15,534 nucleotides of DNA from Candidatus Hodarchaeota archaeon (GTDB taxonomy: Archaea; Asgardarchaeota; Heimdallarchaeia; Hodarchaeales; Hodarchaeaceae), in the NCBI GenBank assembly GCA_030589605.1, contig JAUUVJ010000030.1:1-15534 (forward strand), in the 5' to 3' direction. Both the position numbers and the translations under genes were made by a program. The notes beneath the pieces are model-generated. The model saw nothing but the letters and a program-made list of their open reading frames with translations. It was not told the DNA's origin and did not search any database. How positions within the stretch are numbered: the stretch's first letter is position 1; the number at the start of each line of letters is the position of its first letter. Shown piece by piece: positions 6,810 to 14,361 of this stretch.

Positions 6810-9479
6810 ATGGAAATAATAAAACTGCTGGAAAGACAGGATATTCCTCTAGATGTAAAGAAAAAAATAAAAGATCACTTAATCAGGTATATGCGGATGG
6901 AGGAGGTTCATCAGGAATTAGAACTTCAAATGGTCAAAGCATTCGATTCAATGGTTGATCCAATACACCTGGTTGATACTGATTTGCGAATTATTTTCTT
7001 TAACACCGCTTTTAAGCAATGGAATAAGGAGTTGGGTCTGGAAAAGGACGTTCTTGGCAAAACAGTACAAGAGGTTTTCCCTTTCTTACCAAATAGTGTA
7101 ATTGAGGAATATCATCAGGTCTTCAAATCTAGAAAAACATCAACGGTTAAGGGAAGCATCCATGTAAGGAACTTAGAAATCTTTACCGAAACGCTGAAGA
7201 TTCCGCTATTCGAGAAAGGAAAAGTGACCCGTATTGTCACTGTTATTAGAAATATAACAGAACACAAACAAGCAGATAAAGCATTGATGGCTAGCGAAGA
7301 AAAAGTTCGCACTATTCTTGATCGTATTGAAGATGGTTATTATGAAGTTGATCTTGCGGGAAATTTTACTTTCTTTAATTCCATTCTTAGTAAATTATCT
7401 GGATACGATGAAAGTGAAATATTGGGGATGAATTATACCCAATATGCTGATGAAATGGCCGCTACTCGGTTATATGAGATGTTCAATAAGGTATACCGAA
7501 CAGGAAAGCCAATGAAAGCGGTTGACATGAAAATTATGAGAAAAGATGGAACTAAATACGATGTCGAAGCATCAGTGTCTTTAATACGTGATTCTGATGG
7601 AAAAGCAATTGGATTTAGAGGCATTGTTAGGGATATTTCTGATAGAAAAGAAGCAGAAGAGGCCTTACGAGAAGCAAAAGAGAAATATCAGATGCTTATT
7701 GAAAAGATGGAAGAGGGTGTTCTTTTAGAAGATGCAGAAGGAAATATATCATTTGTGATCCCAAGAGCAATAAAAATGTTTGGTTATACAGAAGATGAAT
7801 TACTAGGTAAACATTGGACTGATATTGTAACACAAGAAGATCTTGACAAAACTCAGACTGAATACAAGAAACGGAGCTCTGGAATCAGTACCACTTATGA
7901 AGTTAATATTAAAACAAAAGATGGGGTTCATACTCCAGTCATAATCACGGGAACTCCTATTTTTTCTAAAGCAGGAAATTTCGATGGAGTACTCTGCGTT
8001 TTTACAGACATTACTGAACGTAAACGAGCAGAAGAAATAATTCAAAAAACAAAACAGCAGTTACAAGATATGTTGGATAATACCCCCGCTGCAGTTTATG
8101 CCAAGGATTTAGAGGGCAAGTATATTTTAGTTAATAAACCATGGCGTAAACGGGCGGGATTTCTTAATCAAAAAGTAATAGGTAAGAATGATATCGAAAT
8201 TTTCCCACAATACTTTAATGAAATCTGGAGTGATTACGAAAAACAAGTTCTTGAAAGTGGTGAATCTACCCAATTCGAAGAAATTGGGAGGACTACTGGT
8301 AAGGTTTATTTAGCCACAAAATTCTTACTACGCAATCCTAATGGGGAAATTTACGCCTTATGTAACAACTCAATTGATATTACAGAGCGTAAACATACAG
8401 AGGAAGCGTTACGAGAAGCTAAAGATAAATACCAAATGCTTGTTGAAAAAATGGAAGAAGGAGTTATATTAGAAACTGCAGAAGGAAATATTTCCTTTAT
8501 AAATCCAAAAATGATCAAAATACTTGGTTATAAGGAAGAAGAGCTACTAGGAAAGCATTGGAGCTTTTTAGTCCCAAAAGAATTTCATTCCCTTGGTGAA
8601 ATTGAGAGTATGAAACGCCTTAAAGGGGTGAGTAGTACCTATGAAAGTTGTCTTCTCGCAAAAAATGGTACTCACATACCAATTATTGCTTCAACAACAC
8701 CAATTATTGCTGCTACTGGGAAATTTCAAGGAGTTCTTGTAGTAACTACTGATATCACCGAACGTAAACAAATGGAGGATGCTTTAAAGCAAGTAAAACA
8801 CGAAGAAGAACTCTACCATGCTATGCTTAGCCACTTTGTTAATAACGATTTACAGGTTATCATTAATAATTTGGAAATGATGATATTAAAATTCGAATCC
8901 CTTAGTGTAATGGATAAAACGTTTGCTAACAAAATAATGGACGCTACTTCTCGTTCATCAAAAACCATTGATAATGTTAATAAAATTTTTGAGGTTCTCC
9001 AATTTCCTTTTACTCATAGAGAGACACATAGTTTGTTAACTACAATTGATGATGTAATATCCGAATTATGTTCGGTTCTTTCTCTTTCCTTTAATGTAAT
9101 TATCAATCGTAAAAGTCTTGATAAAGTGATAGTAGGGGATAAATACCTCAAAGATATCTTTTATGAATTAATACTGTTTAGCCAAAGCTATAAAGAAAAA
9201 CATATGGATAAAAGAGACCCAGTTATAATTGAAGGATTTCAAAATCCTTCCTATTTCTGTGTATCCATCCGTGACTCCCTCTCTCAACCTATTTCGGAGG
9301 ATATTAGTTCAAGTCTCTCTGAGAAAATTACAGATGATTGGGAATACCAAGGACATTATATTGGTATAGCTCTCGCATCAGTAATAATGCAGCATTATAG
9401 TGGTTCTTTGAAAATTCTAGCGTTAGATCAGAAAGGAAATGAGTTTCAACTTTATTTCCCATTAAATTTGCTTCAGTAA
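6810..9479 (+). CDS. Multi-PAS sensor histidine-kinase-like protein with degenerate ATPase domain
   Basis: This protein of about 889 aa has five consecutive PAS domains (roughly 37-152, 163-280, 284-405, 410-528 and 532-655). Each ends in a PAC-type DIT/DIS-E/D-RK segment. A dimerisation/H-box helix follows with YHAMLSHFVNNDLQ (candidate phospho-His675), then an HATPase-like region (about 745-889). No transmembrane segment is apparent, so sensing is probably cytosolic. The ATPase domain is unusual. Where an N-box Asn is expected it reads YLKDIFYELILF, and the G1 box, usually DNGPGI-like, reads RDSLSQPI. GHYIGIALA and the last strands are kept. It may therefore bind ATP poorly or act as a pseudokinase or phosphotransfer scaffold. 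No response-regulator gene is adjacent. The ATG at 6810 is preferred; an in-frame TTG at 6798 would add 4 residues. PAS3 and PAS5 are close internal duplicates. Confidence 0.87.
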   Translation: MEIIKLLERQDIPLDVKKKIKDHLIRYMRMEEVHQELELQMVKAFDSMVDPIHLVDTDLRIIFFNTAFKQWNKELGLEKDVLGKTVQEVFPFLPNSVIEEYHQVFKSRKTSTVKGSIHVRNLEIFTETLKIPLFEKGKVTRIVTVIRNITEHKQADKALMASEEKVRTILDRIEDGYYEVDLAGNFTFFNSILSKLSGYDESEILGMNYTQYADEMAATRLYEMFNKVYRTGKPMKAVDMKIMRKDGTKYDVEASVSLIRDSDGKAIGFRGIVRDISDRKEAEEALREAKEKYQMLIEKMEEGVLLEDAEGNISFVIPRAIKMFGYTEDELLGKHWTDIVTQEDLDKTQTEYKKRSSGISTTYEVNIKTKDGVHTPVIITGTPIFSKAGNFDGVLCVFTDITERKRAEEIIQKTKQQLQDMLDNTPAAVYAKDLEGKYILVNKPWRKRAGFLNQKVIGKNDIEIFPQYFNEIWSDYEKQVLESGESTQFEEIGRTTGKVYLATKFLLRNPNGEIYALCNNSIDITERKHTEEALREAKDKYQMLVEKMEEGVILETAEGNISFINPKMIKILGYKEEELLGKHWSFLVPKEFHSLGEIESMKRLKGVSSTYESCLLAKNGTHIPIIASTTPIIAATGKFQGVLVVTTDITERKQMEDALKQVKHEEELYHAMLSHFVNNDLQVIINNLEMMILKFESLSVMDKTFANKIMDATSRSSKTIDNVNKIFEVLQFPFTHRETHSLLTTIDDVISELCSVLSLSFNVIINRKSLDKVIVGDKYLKDIFYELILFSQSYKEKHMDKRDPVIIEGFQNPSYFCVSIRDSLSQPISEDISSSLSEKITDDWEYQGHYIGIALASVIMQHYSGSLKILALDQKGNEFQLYFPLNLLQ
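7659..8036 (+). repeat. PAS3 unit, duplicated at 8403-8780
   Basis: This is one copy of an in-gene duplication. The encoded segment starts EALREAKEKYQML and ends TDITERKRAEE. The segment at 8403-8780 starts EALREAKDKYQML and ends TDITERKQMED. Both copies share KMEEGV, AEGNISF, GY-E-ELLGKHW and STYE at the same spacing, and both are 126 codons long. Similarity is also visible at the DNA level at the start of each unit. This implies a relatively recent tandem-type expansion within the kinase, with PAS4 lying between the copies. Confidence 0.75.
8403..8780 (+). repeat. PAS5 unit, duplicate of 7659-8036
   Basis: This is the second copy of the duplicated PAS unit, offset by 744 bp (248 codons) from the first. 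It lies immediately before the H-box helix. The linker helix EALREAK(D/E)KYQML begins both copies, which suggests that the linker and PAS domain were duplicated as one signalling module. Confidence 0.75.
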
Positions 9480-9550
9480 TCGAAAGATTTGAGACAAACA
9501 ATGAATATGAAAGGGCAGTTTCTAGTCTGATACAGAGTGAATTAAAATAT

Positions 9551-9737
9551 TTATAACAATAAATCATCTTTAACCGAGCGGTTAATCGATTCCGTTATCT
9601 TTTCACTTATGATTATAATAAGCTGTGAGGGCGTATAGGTTTGTTCGTGAAGGTTCTGATCTCTAATAATGAAATCAAAGAAATCGGAGTAACATTTTAG
9701 CACATGAGGAAAAATATTTATTTTTCGAATTTATCAT
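9551..9737 (-). pseudogene. Small (~62 aa) unidentified gene with one frameshift
   Basis: On the minus strand an ATG at 9737 opens MINSKNKYF and then runs out of frame to a stop. Removing one base from the run of five T (plus-strand A, 9710-9714), or from the nearby A run, joins it to a long coherent frame. That frame reads PHVLKCYSDFFDFIIRDQ, then NLHEQTYTPSQLIIIISEK, then ITESINRSVKDDLLL, with a stop at 9551-9553. The residue pattern (amphipathic helices, normal composition) looks coding and the total is about 62 codons. Without the correction the downstream frame has only a GTG at 9703 as a start. A TATA-like TATAAAA lies upstream (9752-9758 on the plus strand). I do not recognise the family. 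The rest of the 9480-9871 gap holds no convincing gene on either strand. Confidence 0.42.
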
Positions 9738-9744
9738 CTAATTG

Positions 9745-9821
9745 GCTTGCTTTTTATAGTAGAACCTAAAGCTTGGTTATTAAATAAATCAAATTTATGA
9801 TGGTTTCATTCCAAAGCAAGC
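9745..9821. repeat. Inverted repeat with inner hairpin in the 9480-9871 gap
   Basis: GCTTGCTTT at 9745-9753 is the exact reverse complement of AAAGCAAGC at 9813-9821, 59 bp apart. Inside lies a perfect 6-bp stem, ATAAAT and ATTTAT (9784-9789 and 9793-9798), with a CAA loop. The element sits between the end of the HEAT-repeat gene and the start of the small frameshifted gene. It may be a terminator-like RNA structure or a chance feature of AT-rich DNA. Confidence 0.35.
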
Positions 9822-9871
9822 TACATTAATTTTTATTGAAATTCAGATTCTAATCGAATTTGTTTATATAT

Positions 9872-10630
9872 TCATCTTATGATAGAGAATCCCTTTAGTA
9901 GTTTATTAACAGCTTCAGGTTTAGTTTTAACGATATTTCTACAAGCTTTCCTAGCAATAAAAAAAGTTCTCTTATCATAATCATTTTCTGATAACCATTC
10001 ACCGAGAGTTAATAAAACTAAATCTGGGTACTTTCTCGAAATATCAGATAAATTATTAGCTACACTCTTCCTGACATACAAACTAGGATCACAATTAAGA
10101 TTCTTAAGAATTTTTATAGCTTCCTTCGGCTTTTCTTTAATCCAATTTTTTCTACTAACTAGTACTGGACGTAATGATTCAGAAACACATCTTCTTGTAA
10201 ATTCATTTGAATCTTTAACCCATTCATTATAAATAAGAATTATATCCTCAGGAAAATCTTGTAATAGTTCACGTAATGCCATTTGAGCTGATTCTCTTAC
10301 AGCAAAATGAGAATCATCTGCAGTGTTCTTAATATAATGAATGTATTCTGAAACTGAATATTCCTTAAAAGCACAACTTGATGCTAAGAGGGCTACTAGC
10401 ATTCGAATTTGCCAATATTTACTATGAATTAATACTTTAAGTGATTCTCTCTGTAAATCTAACGATATTTTTTCTTGAATCTGTTTCCGTATTTGTCGTA
10501 GTGACCAGACTATTCCTTTTCCAATTTTCTGTTTTTCAGGGATGCTATTTTTCTTTTCTTGGATTAGATTATAGAGTGGTTCTTCATTCTTATTTAGAAT
10601 AAGTTCTTGGAAAATGTCCAGAATTGACAT
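9872..10630 (-). CDS. AlkD-like HEAT-repeat protein (DNA alkylation repair family)
   Basis: This 252-aa protein is built of helical HEAT-like repeats throughout, with no signal peptide or membrane segment. The central part resembles AlkD/AlkC-type DNA alkylation repair glycosylases. It has FTRRCVSESLRPVL (144-157), EAIKILKNLNCDPSLYVRKS (170-189) and SVANNLSDISRKYPD (189-203), followed by TLGEWL. The repeated VR/RR positions would line a positively charged groove suited to DNA backbone binding. Family members remove N3- or N7-alkylated bases or bind damaged DNA. The catalytic Asp/Trp set of AlkD cannot be assigned with certainty here, so it may be a binding protein only. ATG at 10630 is the start, and an AT-rich TATA-like segment (10641-10652) lies close upstream, consistent with a short or absent leader. 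It is divergent from the hydrolase gene at 10776. Confidence 0.75.
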   Translation of the reverse strand: MSILDIFQELILNKNEEPLYNLIQEKKNSIPEKQKIGKGIVWSLRQIRKQIQEKISLDLQRESLKVLIHSKYWQIRMLVALLASSCAFKEYSVSEYIHYIKNTADDSHFAVRESAQMALRELLQDFPEDIILIYNEWVKDSNEFTRRCVSESLRPVLVSRKNWIKEKPKEAIKILKNLNCDPSLYVRKSVANNLSDISRKYPDLVLLTLGEWLSENDYDKRTFFIARKACRNIVKTKPEAVNKLLKGFSIIR

Positions 10631-10775
10631 GATAAAACGACATATTTATTTTCTATTTCAAAACTGTTATTGTTTGGGATAATTTTTATAGGAAAATCAA
10701 TGTTCTAGATTAAAATAGAGACAATTTAAAATTTAAATCGAACATGATATCTAGTTACCACATTATTAACTTTAT

Positions 10776-11825
10776 TTGAGATGTTATTTCTTGAATCGCT
10801 TTGTTCCTACTGATTTACTTGAATTTCCTGCTATAAATTATTTCAAATATAGGAATAAAGGAGATGTAAATGATTTTAATATTTCAAAAGAATTCATAAG
10901 AGCTTACACACCATACTACGGTAAAGATCCACGAAAATTTTTTCATTTGAATAGCTCATCTAATATTCCAGAAACTAATTGGACAAAAGAAAAAGAACGT
11001 GGTTCTTTCATTCATTCTATTGGCTATTCCCAAACATTGTACAAGCCTCTATCCCCTATCCTTCAAACAAAGAAATTTAATCCTGTATTACGTATGATTA
11101 CACAAAAATATAAACAAAAGAATCACAATGGGAAAGAAAGAAATGATACTGTAGTTCTATTTGTACATGGGTTTGCAGAAAATACTTTCAAATTGCATGA
11201 ACAGAGTTATTTTCGCATATTTAGCCATATTTTCAATTCAGACATAATAGCATTGGAATTACCATATCATTTTCAACGTCAACCTACTGATTCACCTTTT
11301 TCAGGTGCATATTATCTTAACGGAAACCCAATCCGTATGCTAGAATCTGTTCGTCAATCAATTCAGGAACTAATCCAATTAACAGAAAAATTAAAAGAAA
11401 CATATTCTAGAACTATATTATTTGGCATTTCACTAGGCGGACACCTTCTCGCTATGGCAAGCCAATTTGTAGAGGGGGTAGATATTATTTCGGCTTTAGC
11501 ATCCCCATTTTTGTTTAGATTGAATCCGAAAATTGTACCAGTTTCTACAAATATTGTTAACTATATTAAAAAGGAAGGGTATACGGATTATTATAAAATC
11601 TTATACCCAACGAATTTGAAGTATTTTGCACCCCAGACAACTAATGAAAATACAGTAATAATCGGAGGAAGGTATGATAGGATTGTTCCCTTCCTTCAAG
11701 TGAAGAATCTCGCAAAGATGCTTAATAAACCACTTTTTTCGTATCCGGGTGGTCATGTTTCTATCATTTTTTGGTTACACTCTTTATTGCATCAGATAAA
11801 AGATCTCTTTCAAAAAATAGATTGA
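10776..11825 (+). CDS. Alpha/beta hydrolase (esterase-like)
   Basis: This protein of about 349 aa has a complete alpha/beta hydrolase core preceded by an N-terminal extension of roughly 120 residues. The core shows LFVHGF with the oxyanion-hole HGF (131-133), ALELPYHFQR (159-168), the nucleophile elbow GISLGG with Ser219, the acid Asp301 in GGRYDRIVP and the His327 in YPGGHVSI. No lid domain or signal peptide is obvious. The substrate is unknown; ester or lipid hydrolysis is the general expectation. The start is TTG at 10776. An in-frame TAA at 10767 rules out an upstream start, a second TTG at 10791 is possible, and no in-frame ATG occurs near the N-terminus. It is transcribed divergently from the AlkD-like gene and converges on the TrmB-type gene. 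It is not similar enough to the hydrolase at the left edge to suggest a recent duplicate. Confidence 0.85.
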   Translation: MRCYFLNRFVPTDLLEFPAINYFKYRNKGDVNDFNISKEFIRAYTPYYGKDPRKFFHLNSSSNIPETNWTKEKERGSFIHSIGYSQTLYKPLSPILQTKKFNPVLRMITQKYKQKNHNGKERNDTVVLFVHGFAENTFKLHEQSYFRIFSHIFNSDIIALELPYHFQRQPTDSPFSGAYYLNGNPIRMLESVRQSIQELIQLTEKLKETYSRTILFGISLGGHLLAMASQFVEGVDIISALASPFLFRLNPKIVPVSTNIVNYIKKEGYTDYYKILYPTNLKYFAPQTTNENTVIIGGRYDRIVPFLQVKNLAKMLNKPLFSYPGGHVSIIFWLHSLLHQIKDLFQKID

Positions 11826-11854
11826 CAATCTGATCTTATTAAGTATTAAAAACG

Positions 11855-11954
11855 TTTATATCTCTTAGTTTTGGTTTTAAAGGAGTAAAAGGGTCAAGAT
11901 TAAACCAAAAACACCAAATCTCCCACACCTGTGACAACCAAAAAGATAACTAAG
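11855..11954. other. Convergent intergenic element with TATA-like box and nested inverted repeats
   Basis: This stretch lies between two convergent genes. TTTATATC (11855-11862) is a good archaeal TATA-like sequence on the plus strand. Downstream, TTTTGGTTT (11869-11877) pairs perfectly with AAACCAAAA (11902-11910). TCTCTTAGTT (11861-11870) pairs 9 of 10 with AACTAAGAAA (11948-11957). The two stems share two bases and are alternatives or parts of a branched fold. No start-bearing reading frame is present. It could be a terminator for one or both genes or a small RNA with its own promoter. Confidence 0.4.
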
Positions 11955-11959
11955 AAAAA

Positions 11960-12817
11960 TTAATGATCTTTCATATGAATAGGTCTGGCTTTTGCCCAAA
12001 ATATGTCCCACATTAGTTTAAATAATTCAACCAAACTCAAGCTTTCTGCTCGAAGAGCTTCACTATGGGAATCCTCATGCGAATCTAAGAAAAATAAATA
12101 TATCCTAATATCATCAACAAGCATAAATGATTGTGGAAAAGCCATACCTAACGATTTTACGACAATATTTTCCGATTTTAAACCATGTGTTAAAGTTTTT
12201 TGAAGATATGGGGAAGTTCGTTGGATAAATTGTTCTTGATTCCCAATAAGAATATGCAATTTTACTCCTTTACGGGACAGATTCTGAATGTCTTTAACAA
12301 ATGATGAAGGGTCGAATAATTTTTCAAACATAGTTGTCGCTGAAGAACTTGAAAAAGACGGATCTCTTATTGCTAGATATAAATGCTTTTTTGCGGTCTG
12401 AACCTCTATCGGAAGAATTTCCTTCACTAGATCTTCGGTTATTAGAGTAACTCTGCTTCCTAGAAACTCTTCATGTCGGTTGTTCCAAATACCTTGTAAA
12501 GACGGTAGAAGGCTTAACATCTTTGAACTTTCTTCCTCAAATAGCTTTCTACGCTGAAAGAGCCAGTTATCAAGTGCTTTTCGTGGTGCTATAGCTGAAA
12601 ATTCCTTTGGTGCTATTGATCTTAATTCCACTAGTCCATTTTCTTTCAGAGATCTAATAACTTCATAAATCCTAGTTCGCTGAATTTTTGTTGACTCTGA
12701 CAGTTCAGTTGCAGATAGCTTTTCATTAATTAGTAATTGAAAATAAACATCAATCTCTTTTTTAGATAATTTGAAAAGGACTTGTAAATGTTTTTTCGTC
12801 TCATCATCACGTTTCAT
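11960..12817 (-). CDS. TrmB-family transcriptional regulator
   Basis: This 285-aa protein begins with a winged helix-turn-helix. The LFKLSKKEIDVYFQLL helix (14-29) is followed by LSATELSESTKIQRTRIYEV (34-53) and a wing (about 60-75). A coiled-coil-like linker (about 80-105) and a C-terminal effector domain of the TrmB type follow. In archaea such proteins sense sugars or other small ligands and repress or activate nearby genes. It is the last gene of the minus-strand block after the fused uroporphyrinogen gene, and the palindrome array at 12854-12922 lies immediately upstream, so autoregulation or control of the tetrapyrrole genes is plausible. Start is ATG 12817, with AATATTAG about 26 nt upstream as a possible TATA box and TTGAGG as a weak ribosome site. 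The ligand is unknown. Confidence 0.83.
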   Translation of the reverse strand: MKRDDETKKHLQVLFKLSKKEIDVYFQLLINEKLSATELSESTKIQRTRIYEVIRSLKENGLVELRSIAPKEFSAIAPRKALDNWLFQRRKLFEEESSKMLSLLPSLQGIWNNRHEEFLGSRVTLITEDLVKEILPIEVQTAKKHLYLAIRDPSFSSSSATTMFEKLFDPSSFVKDIQNLSRKGVKLHILIGNQEQFIQRTSPYLQKTLTHGLKSENIVVKSLGMAFPQSFMLVDDIRIYLFFLDSHEDSHSEALRAESLSLVELFKLMWDIFWAKARPIHMKDH

Positions 12818-12853
12818 TACATTTTTGCCTCAATTTTCTAATATTGTCTCGGA

Positions 12854-12922
12854 AACCCCTAGGTTACTTAAGTAGTAACCTTACTACTTACTTAAGTAGT
12901 AACCCCTAGGTTACTTAAGTAA
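12854..12922. promoter_or_regulatory. Triple-palindrome operator array upstream of the TrmB-type gene
   Basis: Three exact copies of the perfect palindrome TACTTAAGTA occur at 12865-12874, 12889-12898 and 12912-12921, spaced 24 and 23 bp apart. The first lies in an inverted repeat, GGTTACT with AGTAACC (12862-12868 and 12874-12880). The second lies in a 10-bp inverted repeat, TTACTACTTA with TAAGTAGTAA (12881-12890 and 12893-12902). A 21-bp exact direct repeat at 12854-12874 and 12901-12921 carries both CCTAGG and TACTTAAGTA. The array starts about 37 bp upstream of the regulator's ATG and overlaps the last codons of the fused uroporphyrinogen gene. Binding sites for a dimeric regulator, most simply the adjacent TrmB protein, are the favoured reading. 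The inverted repeats could also act as hairpins in the transcript. Confidence 0.6.
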
Positions 12923-14358
12923 TCAATTAACGAATAGCCCATTCCCTTAATAGTATGTGTTTGAGCTTCAACGACTGGTTTCAATCCTATTTCCTTGATT
13001 ATTTGACTAGTCATTGGCCCAATCGAAACTAGTCCAATTTTTTTACCTTTAATCAGTTTAACAATCGGATTAAGCGCTTTTGCGACGGTTCCAGCTGTTA
13101 TAAAAATGAAATTTGTTCCCTCAAACTCTTCAGCAGAAATTTTTCTTGGGATTACTTTGTAAATTGGGATTTCTTTAACAGTAAAAAACTCTAAGAGCAT
13201 TGTTCGCAAGTCAGGAGTTGCATTTTCAGAACGTAAGATAAGTATCTTAGTATGTTTATTTTTTTCTAATTGTTCGAGGATTAATTCTCCCAAAGCAATG
13301 GAAGTAAATCTAGTTGGATGAGTAGAAACAATTCCTTTTTCCTTGAGTTTCTTTTGTGTTGTGGGTCCTATTGAAAAATATTCTGGCCCTTTCGGTAATG
13401 GATTCCCTTGATATCTTTCGCAGATAATTTCAACTCCCTTTTTACTCGTAAAAACAATTACATCATAATCATTTAAATCAGGAAGAATAAAATCCTTAAT
13501 TTCGAATTTTAAAAAAGGAATATATTCAATATCAATACCTAGGTTTTTTAACCAAAGATCTGAACGTTTAGATCTATCATTTTGCCTACTACTTGTTGGA
13601 ATTACTATCTTTTTTTCATAAGACTGGTTTCTTAAAGTATCAAACCAGTTCAACTTATTTCGTAAATTTACCACTTCACCTACAACAATTAATGCTGGTG
13701 TCTCAATCGCTGCTTTCTCAAGATCAACAACTGTAGTTTTTACAACCCTTTGATTCTGTAATGTTCCATTAGTTATTATTGCTACAGGTGTTGAGCTATT
13801 ATACTGTTTTGAATTTAATAATTTCCTAGTGATCTCTTTACGATTTGTAGACCCCATCAGAATAACTGAAACTGGAGGATATTTTTCGAAATCTACAATA
13901 TCAGAATTATACTCTGATTCACGTCCAGTTACAATTGATAACTGCGAATTATAAGATCTATGGGTTACTGGAATCCCTGCATATGCAGGTACAGCAATGA
14001 CAGATGAGATGCCAGGAATAACGTGGAAAGGAATCCCTGCTTTTACTAAAAATTCAGCTTCTTCTGCACCTCTTCCGAAAACAAAAGGATCCCCACCTTT
14101 TAATCGAACTACTACATCATGTTGTGATCCTAGCTTAACTAGTAATTCATTGGTCTCATCCTGAGTCATATAATGATGGTTAAGTTTCTTTCCAGCAAAA
14201 AATTTTAAGCACCCTGGTTTTGCATACTCTAACAAGCTTGGATGAGTTAATCGGTCATAAACAATCGCATCAGCATCAGATAATAAACGTTGACCTTTTA
14301 TTGTGATTAGTTCAGGATCACCAGGTCCTGCTCCAACTAAGTAAACTACCATAATCAT
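12892..14358 (-). CDS. cobA-hemD: Fused uroporphyrinogen-III C-methyltransferase / uroporphyrinogen-III synthase
   Basis: This 488-aa protein has two enzyme domains. The N-terminal methyltransferase (about 3-240) shows YLVGAGPGDPELITI (6-20), VVVRLKGGDPFVFGRG (82-97), PGISSVIAVPAYAGIPVTHR (115-134), LMGSTN and PALIVVGEVV (221-230). It methylates uroporphyrinogen III twice to precorrin-2 using SAM. The C-terminal part (about 249-475) is a uroporphyrinogen-III synthase, with VIVFTSKKGVE, a middle ILILRSENATPDL and a final VSIGPMTSQIIKE, which cyclises hydroxymethylbilane. The fusion channels the HemC product to siroheme, cobalamin or the alternative heme route. The gene begins 3 nt after the hemC stop. 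ATG 14358 and ATG 14352 are both possible starts. The last residues (LSNLGVTT) are encoded inside the palindrome array at 12854-12922, so the C-terminal tail may be a late addition. Confidence 0.93.
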   Translation of the reverse strand: MIMVVYLVGAGPGDPELITIKGQRLLSDADAIVYDRLTHPSLLEYAKPGCLKFFAGKKLNHHYMTQDETNELLVKLGSQHDVVVRLKGGDPFVFGRGAEEAEFLVKAGIPFHVIPGISSVIAVPAYAGIPVTHRSYNSQLSIVTGRESEYNSDIVDFEKYPPVSVILMGSTNRKEITRKLLNSKQYNSSTPVAIITNGTLQNQRVVKTTVVDLEKAAIETPALIVVGEVVNLRNKLNWFDTLRNQSYEKKIVIPTSSRQNDRSKRSDLWLKNLGIDIEYIPFLKFEIKDFILPDLNDYDVIVFTSKKGVEIICERYQGNPLPKGPEYFSIGPTTQKKLKEKGIVSTHPTRFTSIALGELILEQLEKNKHTKILILRSENATPDLRTMLLEFFTVKEIPIYKVIPRKISAEEFEGTNFIFITAGTVAKALNPIVKLIKGKKIGLVSIGPMTSQIIKEIGLKPVVEAQTHTIKGMGYSLIDYLSNLGVTT

Positions 14359-14361
14359 CTC

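Noticed and set aside
9570..9585. Palindrome TTAACCGAGCGGTTAA with a TATA-like stretch just upstream, considered as an operator for a plus-strand small RNA.
   Set aside because: It lies inside the minus-strand small coding frame (codons for INRSVK), so protein coding explains it, and no plus-strand reading frame or clear RNA follows.
9797..9803. ATGATGG resembling a box C of a C/D guide RNA.
   Set aside because: No box D (CTGA) at suitable spacing and no paired C'/D' motifs on either strand.
11843..11952. Plus-strand open frame through the convergent intergenic region.
   Set aside because: It has no start codon and low-complexity composition, and it runs through the inverted repeats.
12003..12203. 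Plus-strand open frame inside the TrmB-type gene.
   Set aside because: It is a shadow frame; the minus-strand protein has clear domain structure throughout.
12854..12922. The palindrome array considered as a CRISPR fragment or a transposon end.
   Set aside because: The units are short palindromes without unique spacers, and there is no transposase, target duplication or cas gene nearby.
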